DNA of 64,000 nucleotides from Phytoactinopolyspora alkaliphila (GTDB taxonomy: Bacteria > Actinomycetota > Actinomycetes > Jiangellales > Jiangellaceae), in contig NZ_JAAGOB010000017.1 of NCBI RefSeq assembly GCF_010550695.1, positions 1-64,000 of the forward strand, written 5' to 3'. Below are positions 1 through 10,396 of the stretch, piece by piece. The notes under the pieces were generated by a model. The model was not told the origin of the DNA. It saw nothing but the letters and a program-made list of their open reading frames with translations, and ran no database searches. Position 1 is the stretch's first letter; every line of letters starts with the position of its first letter. The position numbers and the translations under genes were made by a program.

Positions 1-564
1 CACATCGGGCGGCAGGCGGGCCATCGTCTTCGAGATCACGGTGGCGTGATCGGTGGAGATCTCCCCCGCGGTCAGGGCGGTGTGGGTGGCCGGCATCGAC
101 CGTGATGTGCGTGGCCCGGCGGCGGGGTTGGCGGCGTAGTCCTCGACCGGAGCGGGTGGAGTGAGCCGGTGCGCCAGATCCACGTTCGTTTTGGCGGTGC
201 CGGGGCGCATGCGTAGCGCATCACGCAGCCACGCCGTGGTGGACGACGCGCCGAGGCGGCGGCCGAGATCGCGGGTGTCGGCCTCGGCGAGAAACCGCAG
301 GAACAGCTCGGCCTGCTTCGCCGCCAGCGCGTGCGCACGCACCAGCACCTCAGCCAGGTCCTCATCGCCCAGCCCCCGCGCGTGCACCTCCCGGCCGTCC
401 GCGAGCACAGCGTCCGCAGCGTCGAGCACACCCACCACCGGGTGCACCCCACCCCCACCGCTGCTGTAACCGCCATCCTCAAACATGTGTTCGAGCATAC
501 CGGCAGCCACCGACAAGGTCCCGGGCATCAACGCGGTGAACCCGCGGAGTGCCGCCTCGAACAC
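1..564 (-). CDS. DUF222 domain protein, N-terminal part (3' end outside window)
   Basis: The frame stays open from GTG 564 to the left edge, giving 188 codons without a stop. The N-terminal residues read like DUF222, the domain found upstream of HNH endonuclease domains in multicopy actinobacterial proteins. Visible pieces include AGMLEHMFEDGG, LVRAHALAAKQAELFLRFLAE and LTAGEISTDHATVI. The HNH part would lie beyond the window, so nuclease function is only inferred from the family. GTG 564 is chosen because coding-like codon use continues upstream of ATG 528 and ATG 486 and a weak purine-rich stretch precedes it. ATG 528 is the alternative. Confidence 0.7.
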   Translation of the reverse strand, partial: MFEAALRGFTALMPGTLSVAAGMLEHMFEDGGYSSGGGGVHPVVGVLDAADAVLADGREVHARGLGDEDLAEVLVRAHALAAKQAELFLRFLAEADTRDLGRRLGASSTTAWLRDALRMRPGTAKTNVDLAHRLTPPAPVEDYAANPAAGPRTSRSMPATHTALTAGEISTDHATVISKTMARLPPDV

Positions 565-785
565 GTGATTACCCAACCTGGCAAGGGTGACCTTGACTCA
601 CTAGAGCCAACGAGCCTCGAACACAGGCCCAGCCGGTGAATCTCCATCACCAAGAAGCGACCTGCCTAAGGGGCAGCATCTCCGTCGGCAACGGCCGCCT
701 GATGCGCCACCCGGGCGTGGAATACGGGTACGAGAGGTGAGGCTCCTGGTCGAGGAGCATAGACATCAGAGGCGGCCACAAACCA

Positions 786-1718
786 GTGACCGAACCCGAG
801 CCGCTCAAAACCCAGATGCGGACTGACGACGCGGTGGTATTTGATAGTCGTATGGTGATTGCGTTGGGCATGCCGGGAGTCGACGGGCTGAGCGAAGCTG
901 TGGGCGTGCTGCGGGAATGGCAGGACGACGGCGCGCCGTGGCAACTGCATCCGGGGGATTTGGGCTGGTTCTGGCAGTTCGGTGCAGAGGCGACGGCCGC
1001 GGCGGTCCGCACCTGGAGCCGGGACAGACAGATCCTCGCAGTTGGGCTGCTCGACGGCCCCAAGCTTCTGCGGCTGACGATGGCGCCAGACGCCCGGCGG
1101 AACGAGGAACTAGCGCAACAGCTGGTTGAGGACATCACCGAACCGCGGCGCGGCGTACTGTCCGAGGGGAGGGCGAACGTCGAAGCGCCGATGGACGCAC
1201 TCCTCCAAGATCTGCTGGCCAAGCACGGCTGGAACACCGACGAGCCGTGGACGCCGCTGCACCGCGACCTCACGGAGCCGGTGAAGGAACCGGGTGTGCG
1301 GATCGAGGTGACCAGGCCCGCGCAGGCGCACGTGCGGACCGCCGTTCATCGGGCAGCTTTCGACGGGTCGCTGTTCACAGATGAGCGCTGGCACGCGATG
1401 GCAGCCGGACTGCCGTACACCGATGCCCGGTGTCTGGTCGCGTACGACGACCAGGGAAACCCGGTAGCGGCGGTGACCACGTGGTCAGCAGGTCCCGGTA
1501 AGCCCGGGTTGATAGAACCGATGGGCGTACACCGGGAACACCGCGGTCACGGCTACGGCAAGGCGATCACCATCGCCGCGGCGGCAGCACTCCAGGAAGT
1601 GGGCTCCTCGAGCGCGATCGTTTACACCCCCAGCTCCAACATCGGCGCCGTCGCCACCTACACGGCAGCCGGCTTTCGGCAGCGCCCGGAGATTAGAGAC
1701 CGCTACCGGGGCGCCTAA
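786..1718 (+). CDS. GNAT family N-acetyltransferase
   Basis: This 310-residue protein has a C-terminal GNAT domain. The acetyl-CoA pyrophosphate-binding segment reads HREHRGHGYGKAI near residue 246 and is followed by the family's terminal YTAAGF motif. The first 170 residues look like a second, degenerate domain, as in two-domain actinobacterial GNAT proteins. The acceptor substrate cannot be deduced. The start is GTG 786, with ATG 816 as an alternative. It stands alone between the DUF222 gene and a convergent SDR gene. Confidence 0.8.
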   Translation: MTEPEPLKTQMRTDDAVVFDSRMVIALGMPGVDGLSEAVGVLREWQDDGAPWQLHPGDLGWFWQFGAEATAAAVRTWSRDRQILAVGLLDGPKLLRLTMAPDARRNEELAQQLVEDITEPRRGVLSEGRANVEAPMDALLQDLLAKHGWNTDEPWTPLHRDLTEPVKEPGVRIEVTRPAQAHVRTAVHRAAFDGSLFTDERWHAMAAGLPYTDARCLVAYDDQGNPVAAVTTWSAGPGKPGLIEPMGVHREHRGHGYGKAITIAAAAALQEVGSSSAIVYTPSSNIGAVATYTAAGFRQRPEIRDRYRGA

Positions 1719-1807
1719 TGCTCAGGAGGAACTAGTCATGCATCCCGCGTCCGCGCACCACCGACCGACGTGCCGCCACCGAATGCCGCCGAGCCGCAGA
1801 TGAACCA

Positions 1808-2722
1808 TCAGCGGTAGCCGGTGACGTCCGCAGACTTGCCGGCATCTTGCACCTCGACGAGATACCGCCACGCGTCGGGCCGGCTGCCGTCCAGATCGGT
1901 GAAACCGTAGACCTGCGCCAGTTGCCCGCTGGACAGGGACTCTCCGTTCCAGCGCGACACATCGGGATCTCCGGCCAGCGCGGCCACGGCTCGCCCCACA
2001 TACCGGGGCGTCTCCGAGATAGCGAAATGCGGCTGGTCGCTCAGCGCATCTCGCCAGTTCTCCTCGCGAACGCCGAATGCCTCCAGCATGATTTCCGAAC
2101 GCAGCCAGCCTGGGGTCAGGGACACCGCGGTGGCCCCAAAGGGAGCGAGCTCCTTCGCCTGCGCGAAACCCATCCGGATCACCGAGGTCTTGGCCAAGTC
2201 ATAGAAGAAGGAGACCCGGTAATTGGTGGAGTTGTACTCGGCGGTGCCGTCGGTGACCTCGACCACCAATCCTCCCGGCCGCCTGATCAGCAGCGGCAGA
2301 GCGAGATGGCTGGTGATGATGTGCGTGTCGATAGCCAGCCGGAGAATGCGCAATCCCTTGTCCAGCGAGTGCTCCCAGAGTTTGTCATCCCAGCTGAACA
2401 GCAGTTCGCCGCCCCAGATGTCGTTGACGAGCACGTCCAGCCGGCCATGATCCCGGTCGATGCGCTCCACCAGCGCCTGCACCTGGCTATGCTCCAGGTG
2501 GTCCACCGCCACCGGAATACCATGCCCGCCGGCAGCGGTCACCAGTTCCGCCGTTTCCTCGATAGTCTCTGGGCGGTCCATTTCCGAGCGCCGTTCGCGC
2601 GTACTCCTGCCCGTCACATAGACCGTGGCGCCAGCCGCGCCGAGTTCGACGGCGATACCCCGTCCCGCGCCGCGCGTCGCACCGGCCACCAGCGCGACCT
2701 TGCCTTCCAATGTATTCCTCAT
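1808..2722 (-). CDS. Short-chain dehydrogenase/reductase
   Basis: This 304-residue NAD(P)-dependent oxidoreductase begins with the Rossmann motif GATRGAGRG, and the catalytic Tyr-Lys pair appears in FFYDLAKTS. It is somewhat longer than a classical 250-residue SDR because of a C-terminal extension. The residue between NAG-type positions reads VLVNDIWGG, typical of the SDR subgroup often annotated as an oxidoreductase near GNAT genes. ATG 2722 is preferred over TTG 2752 because MRNTLEGKVALVAG is the normal SDR start. The substrate is unknown. Confidence 0.85.
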   Translation of the reverse strand: MRNTLEGKVALVAGATRGAGRGIAVELGAAGATVYVTGRSTRERRSEMDRPETIEETAELVTAAGGHGIPVAVDHLEHSQVQALVERIDRDHGRLDVLVNDIWGGELLFSWDDKLWEHSLDKGLRILRLAIDTHIITSHLALPLLIRRPGGLVVEVTDGTAEYNSTNYRVSFFYDLAKTSVIRMGFAQAKELAPFGATAVSLTPGWLRSEIMLEAFGVREENWRDALSDQPHFAISETPRYVGRAVAALAGDPDVSRWNGESLSSGQLAQVYGFTDLDGSRPDAWRYLVEVQDAGKSADVTGYR

Positions 2723-2852
2723 GTTGGTGAGCTTGGCACCAAACCCTGACAACCACTGTCACGAGTTACGTCGTCATCGGTCACCGACGAATATTTCCCT
2801 GAACTGGCATACCCGGGGCACTCGCCCGTGACCGACGCGGGAGGATGGTCAG

Positions 2853-4665
<1,813 letters not shown>

Positions 4666-4684
<19 letters not shown>

Positions 4685-4713
4685 CAGCTAAGAAGGAGGC
4701 CGAAGCGCCGCAC
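4666..4713 (-). CDS. Candidate leuA leader peptide with three consecutive Leu codons
   Basis: A 15-codon reading frame, GTG to TAG, encodes MRRFGLLLSCRGEVR, with Leu-6 to Leu-8 as ctc-ctt-ctt. It ends 73 nt before leuA. The hexamer TAGAGT at 4722-4727 ends 8 nt before the GTG, so the transcript could begin at or near the start codon. The position, length and Leu run fit ribosome-mediated attenuation of a leucine gene. The GTG has no clear ribosome site, and a chance frame cannot be excluded. Confidence 0.5.
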
Positions 4714-4825
4714 GAAAGACGACTCTACGCCATCGGCTTCCCGACGCGCGACCCCGGCGCCCGGTGACGGCACGTCCCAGGCTTGCTGCCGCGGAACGAC
4801 GACGAGGCTCCACCCAGGGACCGCC

Positions 4826-5770
4826 TCAGAAGCCGAGGCGGCCGAGTTGCTTGGGATCGCGTTGCCAGTCCTTCGCCACCTTGACGTGCAGGTCGAGGTA
4901 CACGGGCGTGCCGAGCAACCGCTCGATGTGCTGGCGTGCCCGGGTACCGACGTCACGCAGCCGGGCACCTTTCTTCCCGATGACGATCGACTTCTGGCTG
5001 TCCCGCTCGACATAGATGTTGACGTGCACATCGAGAAGCGGCCGATCAGCGGGGCGGTCCTCCCGCGGGATCATCTCCTCGACGACCACCGCGATGGAGT
5101 GCGGCAGCTCGTCCCGGACTCCCTCCAGCGCCGCCTCCCGGATCAGCTCCGCGACGAGCGTCTCCTCCGGCTCGTCGGTCAGGTCCCCCTCCGGGTACAG
5201 GGGCGGGCCGGGGGGCATCTGCGCGAGCAGCAGCCCTGCAAGGAGGTCCACCTGCTGACCTGCGACCGCCGACACCGGGACGATTTCGGCCCAGTCCAGG
5301 TCCAGCTCGGTTCCGAGCTCCGCCACCGCCACCAGCTGTTCGGCCAGCCGGTCGTCGGACACCCGGTCGGTCTTGGTGACCACCGCGATCTTCGGCGTAC
5401 GGGCGATGCGAGCGATCTCGGAGGCGATGTACCGGTCACCGGGGCCGAGTCTCTCGTCCGCCGGGATGCACAGGCCCACCACGTCGACCTCGGCCCACGT
5501 GGTGCGAACGAGATCGTTGAGGCGCTGGCCCAGCAGAGTGCGAGGGCGGTGCAGCCCCGGGGTGTCCACGAGGACCAGCTGGCCGTCGTCGCGATGGACG
5601 ATCCCGCGGATGGCATGCCGCGTGGTCTGTGGCCGGCTCGACGTGATGGCCACCTTCTGCCCGACCAGCGCGTTGGTCAGCGTGGACTTGCCCGCGTTGG
5701 GGCGGCCCACGAAGCAGGCGAAGCCGGAGCGATACTCCGGCGGGCTGGTGCCGTCATCGAGAGAAGTCAC
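4826..5770 (-). CDS. era: GTPase Era
   Basis: Era binds the 3' end of 16S rRNA and helps assemble the 30S subunit. The 314-residue protein has the P-loop GRPNAGKST (residues 22-30), the DTPG G3 motif and TKTD in place of NKxD for G4. A C-terminal KH domain has the loop IVIGKKGARL. The length is normal for the family. The gene follows a membrane protein gene by 12 bp on the same strand, so co-transcription is likely. It lies upstream of leuA, as in many actinobacteria. Confidence 0.96.
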   Translation of the reverse strand: MTSLDDGTSPPEYRSGFACFVGRPNAGKSTLTNALVGQKVAITSSRPQTTRHAIRGIVHRDDGQLVLVDTPGLHRPRTLLGQRLNDLVRTTWAEVDVVGLCIPADERLGPGDRYIASEIARIARTPKIAVVTKTDRVSDDRLAEQLVAVAELGTELDLDWAEIVPVSAVAGQQVDLLAGLLLAQMPPGPPLYPEGDLTDEPEETLVAELIREAALEGVRDELPHSIAVVVEEMIPREDRPADRPLLDVHVNIYVERDSQKSIVIGKKGARLRDVGTRARQHIERLLGTPVYLDLHVKVAKDWQRDPKQLGRLGF

Positions 5771-5782
5771 GCCACGAGTCTC

Positions 5783-7693
5783 TCATTGACTGGAACGCCG
5801 GCGGAGCGCGTCATCGACGGCGGGATCGCCCAGCTTGCCGAGCCACTCCAGCAACGCGGGATAGGCCGCGGGGTTGGCGGCGACGTACGGGCGGAGGGCC
5901 GGCTCCTCCGCCGTGATTCTCGCGAGCGTCGACTGCGGAGTCTCCGGGTCCGACGCCGTCTGTGCGCTCCAGCGCCCGCTGGACTGCTCCGGCGAGCCCG
6001 CGGCGTCCGCACCGTCTCCGCTGTCAGCGTTGTGTGCGCCATCTGCGCTGCGTGCATCGCCGGACGTGTCAGGATGCACGTCCCAGATGGACTCGTCCTC
6101 CACCTGCACATCGACCTCGGGGGACCGTGGCTGGGCGTGTGCCCGCGCATCCCCTGGCACCGTATCGCCCGGCACCGCTGCTCCGGATTCGGCGTGGCCC
6201 GGCGCCGTATCGCCCGGCTCAACGACCGCGGATTCAGCGTTCCCGGATTCGGCATCCCCCGGCGCCGCTTTCCCGGATTCGGCATCTCCAGACACAGCTT
6301 TCCCGGGCCCAGCTTGCCCAGGCACGGCATCGGCCGCCGCCGCATCCGCGGACGTGTCCCCGGACGAGGAGCGTCCGCTGACGGACGTCGTTCTCCCGGC
6401 AGCCGGTGCGCTGTGTACTGGCGGAGGCGGGGGTGGTGAGGAACTCGAGTGAGGACCCGTCGGATAGGCGACCGAGTCGACCACGGCACCTTCGACATCC
6501 ACCTCGCCGAGTTCGTCCTGAACTGATCGAGGCACGGTCAACACGACGACGATCACGGCTGCGAACACGAACGACATACTCATCGTGGTCGCGGCATCGA
6601 CAGTGACCACGGTGGAATCCGACACACCGAGAACCGCCATGGTGACCAGTGCCAGCAGGAACAGGCCGAGCGCTGCGCCAAGAGCTGCGGGACGGCCGGC
6701 GTTGGCGTCCTTCACCAGGGCGTTGCGCCCTATGGCGGCGACCACCATGACGATCAGCGACAGGACGAGTGCGGTGATGTACTGGCCGCGGGCAGCCACG
6801 TCGTCGACGATCCGGAAGCCGAAGATCAAGACCGCCAGCACCGCTACCAGCGTGATGGTCTGAAACAGCCGCACCGGCAGCCGCACCCACCGAGCGGCTC
6901 CGGCGGGCGGTGGATGAGCGACGGCGAGACCGGCCGCCGCGGCGGCGGCTCCGAGGGCGGGCCAGAGCAGGAATTGCGGTCCGGCCAGCCGCAACGACCA
7001 CTCGTCACCCATGGTGTCACCGGCTGCCGACGCCCACAGCGCCGCCAGAAGACCTACGCCACCCAGCACGATGGTGACGTCGCGCCAGACGCTGTCGCCG
7101 ACGGCGAGGCCACGCACCGCGATCAGGGGAACTCCGACGAAGAAGACCGTTGCGAGGATATCAACGGCGACGTCACCCCAGCCCCTGTCACCACCCGACT
7201 CCGCCAGGAAGAGCACGGTGCTCACCAGGCCCATCAACACGCCCAGCGCGGCGATGGCGACGGTGATGCCCTGCCACAACCGCCCGTCGGCGGTACTTTC
7301 GTGCTGCTCCGAAGCACGCCCCTGCGCGGCCAGCAGAGCCCCGACCATCCCGACGGCCAGGCCCACGCCGACACCGTCACCGTATCGGAGGTCACCCACC
7401 GTGGTGTCACCCACATAACCCGACACCAGGGCCATCACGACGACGGCGATATACGGGGCGTTGGCGAGCAGCCGGACCACGCGGAGGCGCTCGGGAGCCA
7501 GCGCGAGACCCCTGGGCAACACCGACGCCGATCTCAGGTATGGCAACGCCAGGGAGATGATCGACAGCAGCGTGACCGGAATGAGGTAACCGTGGCCGGT
7601 CCCCTGGTGGTGCAGGTCCCACGCCATGCCCAACGGCAAGAGGAGGAACAGTACGGCCAGCGCATCGCGTACGTAGTCACCAACGGGAATCAC
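5783..7693 (-). CDS. Multi-pass membrane protein with repetitive linker and C-terminal LRV-like domain (paralogue 2)
   Basis: The first roughly 400 of 636 residues consist of about a dozen hydrophobic segments, starting MIPVGDYVRDALAVLFLLLPLGMAWDL. A Pro/Gly/Ala/Ser/Asp-rich linker follows, in which variants of PGDAESG recur (roughly residues 455-515). The last 60 residues (ASDPETP onward, LLEWLGKLGDPAVDDAL) look like a variant leucine-rich-repeat module. It is a paralogue of the next gene upstream, from which it differs by lacking the N-terminal zinc ribbon. The function is unknown. The two form a tandem pair ahead of era. Confidence 0.75.
   Translation of the reverse strand: MIPVGDYVRDALAVLFLLLPLGMAWDLHHQGTGHGYLIPVTLLSIISLALPYLRSASVLPRGLALAPERLRVVRLLANAPYIAVVVMALVSGYVGDTTVGDLRYGDGVGVGLAVGMVGALLAAQGRASEQHESTADGRLWQGITVAIAALGVLMGLVSTVLFLAESGGDRGWGDVAVDILATVFFVGVPLIAVRGLAVGDSVWRDVTIVLGGVGLLAALWASAAGDTMGDEWSLRLAGPQFLLWPALGAAAAAAGLAVAHPPPAGAARWVRLPVRLFQTITLVAVLAVLIFGFRIVDDVAARGQYITALVLSLIVMVVAAIGRNALVKDANAGRPAALGAALGLFLLALVTMAVLGVSDSTVVTVDAATTMSMSFVFAAVIVVVLTVPRSVQDELGEVDVEGAVVDSVAYPTGPHSSSSPPPPPPVHSAPAAGRTTSVSGRSSSGDTSADAAAADAVPGQAGPGKAVSGDAESGKAAPGDAESGNAESAVVEPGDTAPGHAESGAAVPGDTVPGDARAHAQPRSPEVDVQVEDESIWDVHPDTSGDARSADGAHNADSGDGADAAGSPEQSSGRWSAQTASDPETPQSTLARITAEEPALRPYVAANPAAYPALLEWLGKLGDPAVDDALRRRSSQ
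6140..6330. repeat. Degenerate repeats coding the PGDAESG-type linker
   Basis: Within the membrane protein gene, units resembling cccggattcggcatc alternate with ggcgccg-containing stretches. They encode the recurring Pro-Gly-Asp-Ala-Glu-Ser-Gly variants. Boundaries are approximate. Confidence 0.55.
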
Positions 7694-7800
7694 ATGCCGA
7701 TCCTCTCTTCTGCATGGGCGTGGCCGCCCCGGAAACCGGCAGAAACGGCGATGCCGCGACCAGGCTGTCGGCCGGCCGCGGCATCACTCGCAGACACGAT

Positions 7801-9903
7801 TCACCGGGACGATCGGCGTCCAAGAGCATCGTCCACGGCCGGATCGCCGAGCTGTCCCAGCCAGTCGAGAAGCTCAGGATAGGTGGACGGATTCAGCGCG
7901 ATGTTCGGCCGCAGCGACGGCTCCTTGGCGGCGATGTCGGCCAGGGTCTGCAACGGAGTGCTCGGGTCCGAGGCGATGGCGGCTGTGTAGCCGGACGCCG
8001 ACGGCGCTTCGGGTTCCGGCGCGGCGGGAGCTGCGGGCTCCCGTGTGCTCATCACCTGGGTAGCGTCGTCCGTAGTGCCCATCACCTGAGTGGCGTCATC
8101 GGTGCCGCGTCCGGCGTCGTGCGCACCGGAGCGCGGAGCGGCCTTGTCATCGGTGACCGGCACATCGGCCGGCTCTTCGGCCGCCGCCGGGTCCACCTGG
8201 CCCGCCGGAGCGGTCGCCGGCAACACCTGGGTAGCCCCGTCGTCCGGGGAGGCGCTCGCCCGCTCGGGCTCCGGCTTCCCGGTCTCTGGGGTGCCACTGC
8301 GGGACGTACTGGCATCCGGCTTGGCAGCCCGGTCGTTCTCCACGTGCCGCGACGATGCCTTAGACGCGTCAGCAGGCGCCGTCCGTGCGGAGGCCGGCCG
8401 AGCGGCCGAGGCGGCCGTCCCTGCTGTCGCTCCTGCTGTCGCTCCTGCTGTCGCGCCAGCCGGGGACGCCGCACCCTGGGCGCCCTGCCCAAGCGTGAAC
8501 TGCCCCAGCTCCTGCCGGACCGTCGCAGGAGCGGTCAAGGCGATCGCGATGGTGATCGCGAAGACGAACCACGCACTGATGACCGTGGCGGACACGACGT
8601 CGACCACGGACGACTCGGAGGTTCCGAGAACAGCTGCCTGGACGATGCCGATGATCACCATCGCGCCGGCTACGCCCATCGCCACCGGTCGCCCGGCCGC
8701 GGCATCGCCGGCAATGGCGTTACGGCCGACGAAGGCAGCGGCGACCGCGATCAGGGACAGCACAAGCACGGTGATGAGCGGCCCACGTCCCGCCTCGTCC
8801 TCGATCAGCGAGAATCCGTAGTAGAGCACCGCGAGCGTCGCGATCACGACGGTCGTGTCGAACAACCGGCCCACCAGGCCGATCCAGCGACGCGCACCTG
8901 GAGCCGCGCGCATAGCCAGGACGACGCCCGTGGCCACCACGGCCGCACCGATGGCGGGCCAGAACAGGATCCGCGGACCGTCCAGGCGCAACGACCAGAC
9001 GTCGTGGACCGTCTCGTCGGCGCCGAGCGCCCAGAAGGCCGACATCAAGCCGACGACGCCGAGCACCACGGCGGTATCGCGCCAGGCGACCTCACCACGG
9101 TAGAAGCCGGCAGCAGCCAGCGCGGGCACACCGACGAAGAGGATCATCGCGACGAGGAGCGCGATCAGCTGGCTCCACTCCAGCGAGTCCCCTACGTCGA
9201 TCATGAAGATGACAACGCTGAGCACGCCGAGCACCACGCCGAGGCCGGCCAGCCCCAGCGCTATCAGCCGCCAGAGGGCACCGTCGCTGGCCCCCGTCGC
9301 CTGCTCGGACGAGCGGCCTTGAGCCGCGAGCACCGCGCCTACCAGGCCGATCACGACACCGACACCGACGCCGTCGCCGATGTCGACGCCGCCCGCGCCG
9401 GTGTCGCCGAGGTAGCCGAGGGCCAGAGTGACCAGCACCACGATGAAATACGGTGCGTTCGCAACCAACCGCACCAGACGCAACTGCGCCGGAGCGAGAG
9501 TGGGCGGCAGCACCCCGGCAGCCTTGAGATAGGGCAGCGACAGCGACGCGACGGACAGCAGGGTGGCCAGGATGACGTACACCTTGCCGGTGGCGTTGTC
9601 CTCGAAGTCCCAGGCCATACCGAGCGGAAGCAGCAGGAGCAGCACGGCGAGGACGTCGCGGACGTAGTCCCCCACGGCAATGGCCGAGAATGGATTCGAC
9701 CGGGTCGCGGCAGGTTGTCCGGGCTGAGTTCCCGGTAACGACGCGGTTCCCGGCTGCGCGGCTACCCCCTGAGAGACGCCCGGCTGGCCCCCGCTCTCCG
9801 GAGCCGGCGTGCTCCCCTGAGCCGTTGGGGCCAGTGGCTGGCCGCAGTTGGTGCAGAACGCGGTGCCGGTAGCACGCGCCCCGCAATTGCCGCAGAAGTT
9901 CAT
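7801..9903 (-). CDS. Zinc-ribbon multi-pass membrane protein with C-terminal LRV-like domain (paralogue 1)
   Basis: The 700-residue protein starts with a zinc ribbon, NFCGNCGAR then FCTNCGQ, with cysteines at 4, 7, 17 and 20. After a short linker it has a membrane domain starting VGDYVRDVLAVLLLLLPLGM, very like the start of the downstream paralogue. A long Ala/Pro/Thr-rich linker follows, and then the module LLDWLGQLGDPAVDDAL. The linker includes three codings of ATAG from a 12-nt tandem repeat near 8420-8455. It probably sits in the cytoplasmic membrane with a cytosolic N-terminus. The biochemical role is unknown. Confidence 0.75.
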   Translation of the reverse strand: MNFCGNCGARATGTAFCTNCGQPLAPTAQGSTPAPESGGQPGVSQGVAAQPGTASLPGTQPGQPAATRSNPFSAIAVGDYVRDVLAVLLLLLPLGMAWDFEDNATGKVYVILATLLSVASLSLPYLKAAGVLPPTLAPAQLRLVRLVANAPYFIVVLVTLALGYLGDTGAGGVDIGDGVGVGVVIGLVGAVLAAQGRSSEQATGASDGALWRLIALGLAGLGVVLGVLSVVIFMIDVGDSLEWSQLIALLVAMILFVGVPALAAAGFYRGEVAWRDTAVVLGVVGLMSAFWALGADETVHDVWSLRLDGPRILFWPAIGAAVVATGVVLAMRAAPGARRWIGLVGRLFDTTVVIATLAVLYYGFSLIEDEAGRGPLITVLVLSLIAVAAAFVGRNAIAGDAAAGRPVAMGVAGAMVIIGIVQAAVLGTSESSVVDVVSATVISAWFVFAITIAIALTAPATVRQELGQFTLGQGAQGAASPAGATAGATAGATAGTAASAARPASARTAPADASKASSRHVENDRAAKPDASTSRSGTPETGKPEPERASASPDDGATQVLPATAPAGQVDPAAAEEPADVPVTDDKAAPRSGAHDAGRGTDDATQVMGTTDDATQVMSTREPAAPAAPEPEAPSASGYTAAIASDPSTPLQTLADIAAKEPSLRPNIALNPSTYPELLDWLGQLGDPAVDDALGRRSSR
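8419..8456. repeat. 12-nt tandem repeat (about three copies)
   Basis: The unit tgtcgctcctgc is repeated about three times inside the zinc-ribbon membrane protein gene, encoding ATAGATAGATAG. It is a simple in-frame coding repeat. Confidence 0.6.
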
Positions 9904-10045
9904 TCTCTAGTCTCCAGTCCCGTCGGTTGCCCTCGCTACCTGTTCGACCGAAGCGGAGGGCACGGCCCGCACGTTAACGTACTGACGCCACCATGAACAG
10001 TGCCCCCGCCGGGGGCCGGTCAAACGCTTCGCGACGGTTCGTCGT

Positions 10046-10396
10046 TCATGCTAGGCGCGTAGTGATCAATGTACCGTCGGTACCCGCCACGTGCACCGGA
10101 GTCCCCGAACCACCCAGATCGGTGACGGCGGTCACGTCGATCTCGCCGGGCTCGGCGCCGCTGACGACGGCCGCCGCCTCCAGTCCGCGCGCGCCGCTGG
10201 CGGAGGCGACGACGACGGCGGCCTGCAGCGCGGACAACGTCAGCGACGGCAGCGTAACGGAGGACGCGACATAGGTCCGGCCGTCGAGGTCTCGCACGGC
10301 AGCGCCCTCGGCGGACCGGTTGCGGCCGCGCAGGCTGCGCGCCAAGGTCACGATCTTCGCGTCCTCGGGGTCGAGCGCGGTGTCTTCCTGGCTCAC
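10046..10396 (-). CDS. Cytidine deaminase-like protein lacking the zinc-binding motifs
   Basis: This 116-residue protein sits where actinobacterial genomes often carry a small protein labelled cytidine deaminase, between a CBS/CorC protein and era. The segments SAEGAAVRDLDGRTYVASS and LPSLTLSALQAAVVVA align with the substrate loop and the helix that normally carries the catalytic (H/C)AE. Here that helix reads SALQAAV, and there is no PCxxC. No cysteine or histidine cluster is present, so deaminase activity is unlikely. It overlaps the end of the CBS gene by 4 bp, indicating coupled translation. Confidence 0.75.
   Translation of the reverse strand: MSQEDTALDPEDAKIVTLARSLRGRNRSAEGAAVRDLDGRTYVASSVTLPSLTLSALQAAVVVASASGARGLEAAAVVSGAEPGEIDVTAVTDLGGSGTPVHVAGTDGTLITTRLA

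Noticed and set aside
4847-6439. A 530-codon plus-strand frame opposite era and the membrane protein
   Set aside because: Low-complexity Arg-rich translation; era on the other strand is unambiguous.
7714-9738. A 674-codon plus-strand open frame opposite the zinc-ribbon membrane protein
   Set aside because: It is rich in Arg, His, Gly and Asp without domains, while the minus frame has a zinc ribbon, membrane helices and a paralogue. It is an antisense shadow typical of high-GC DNA.
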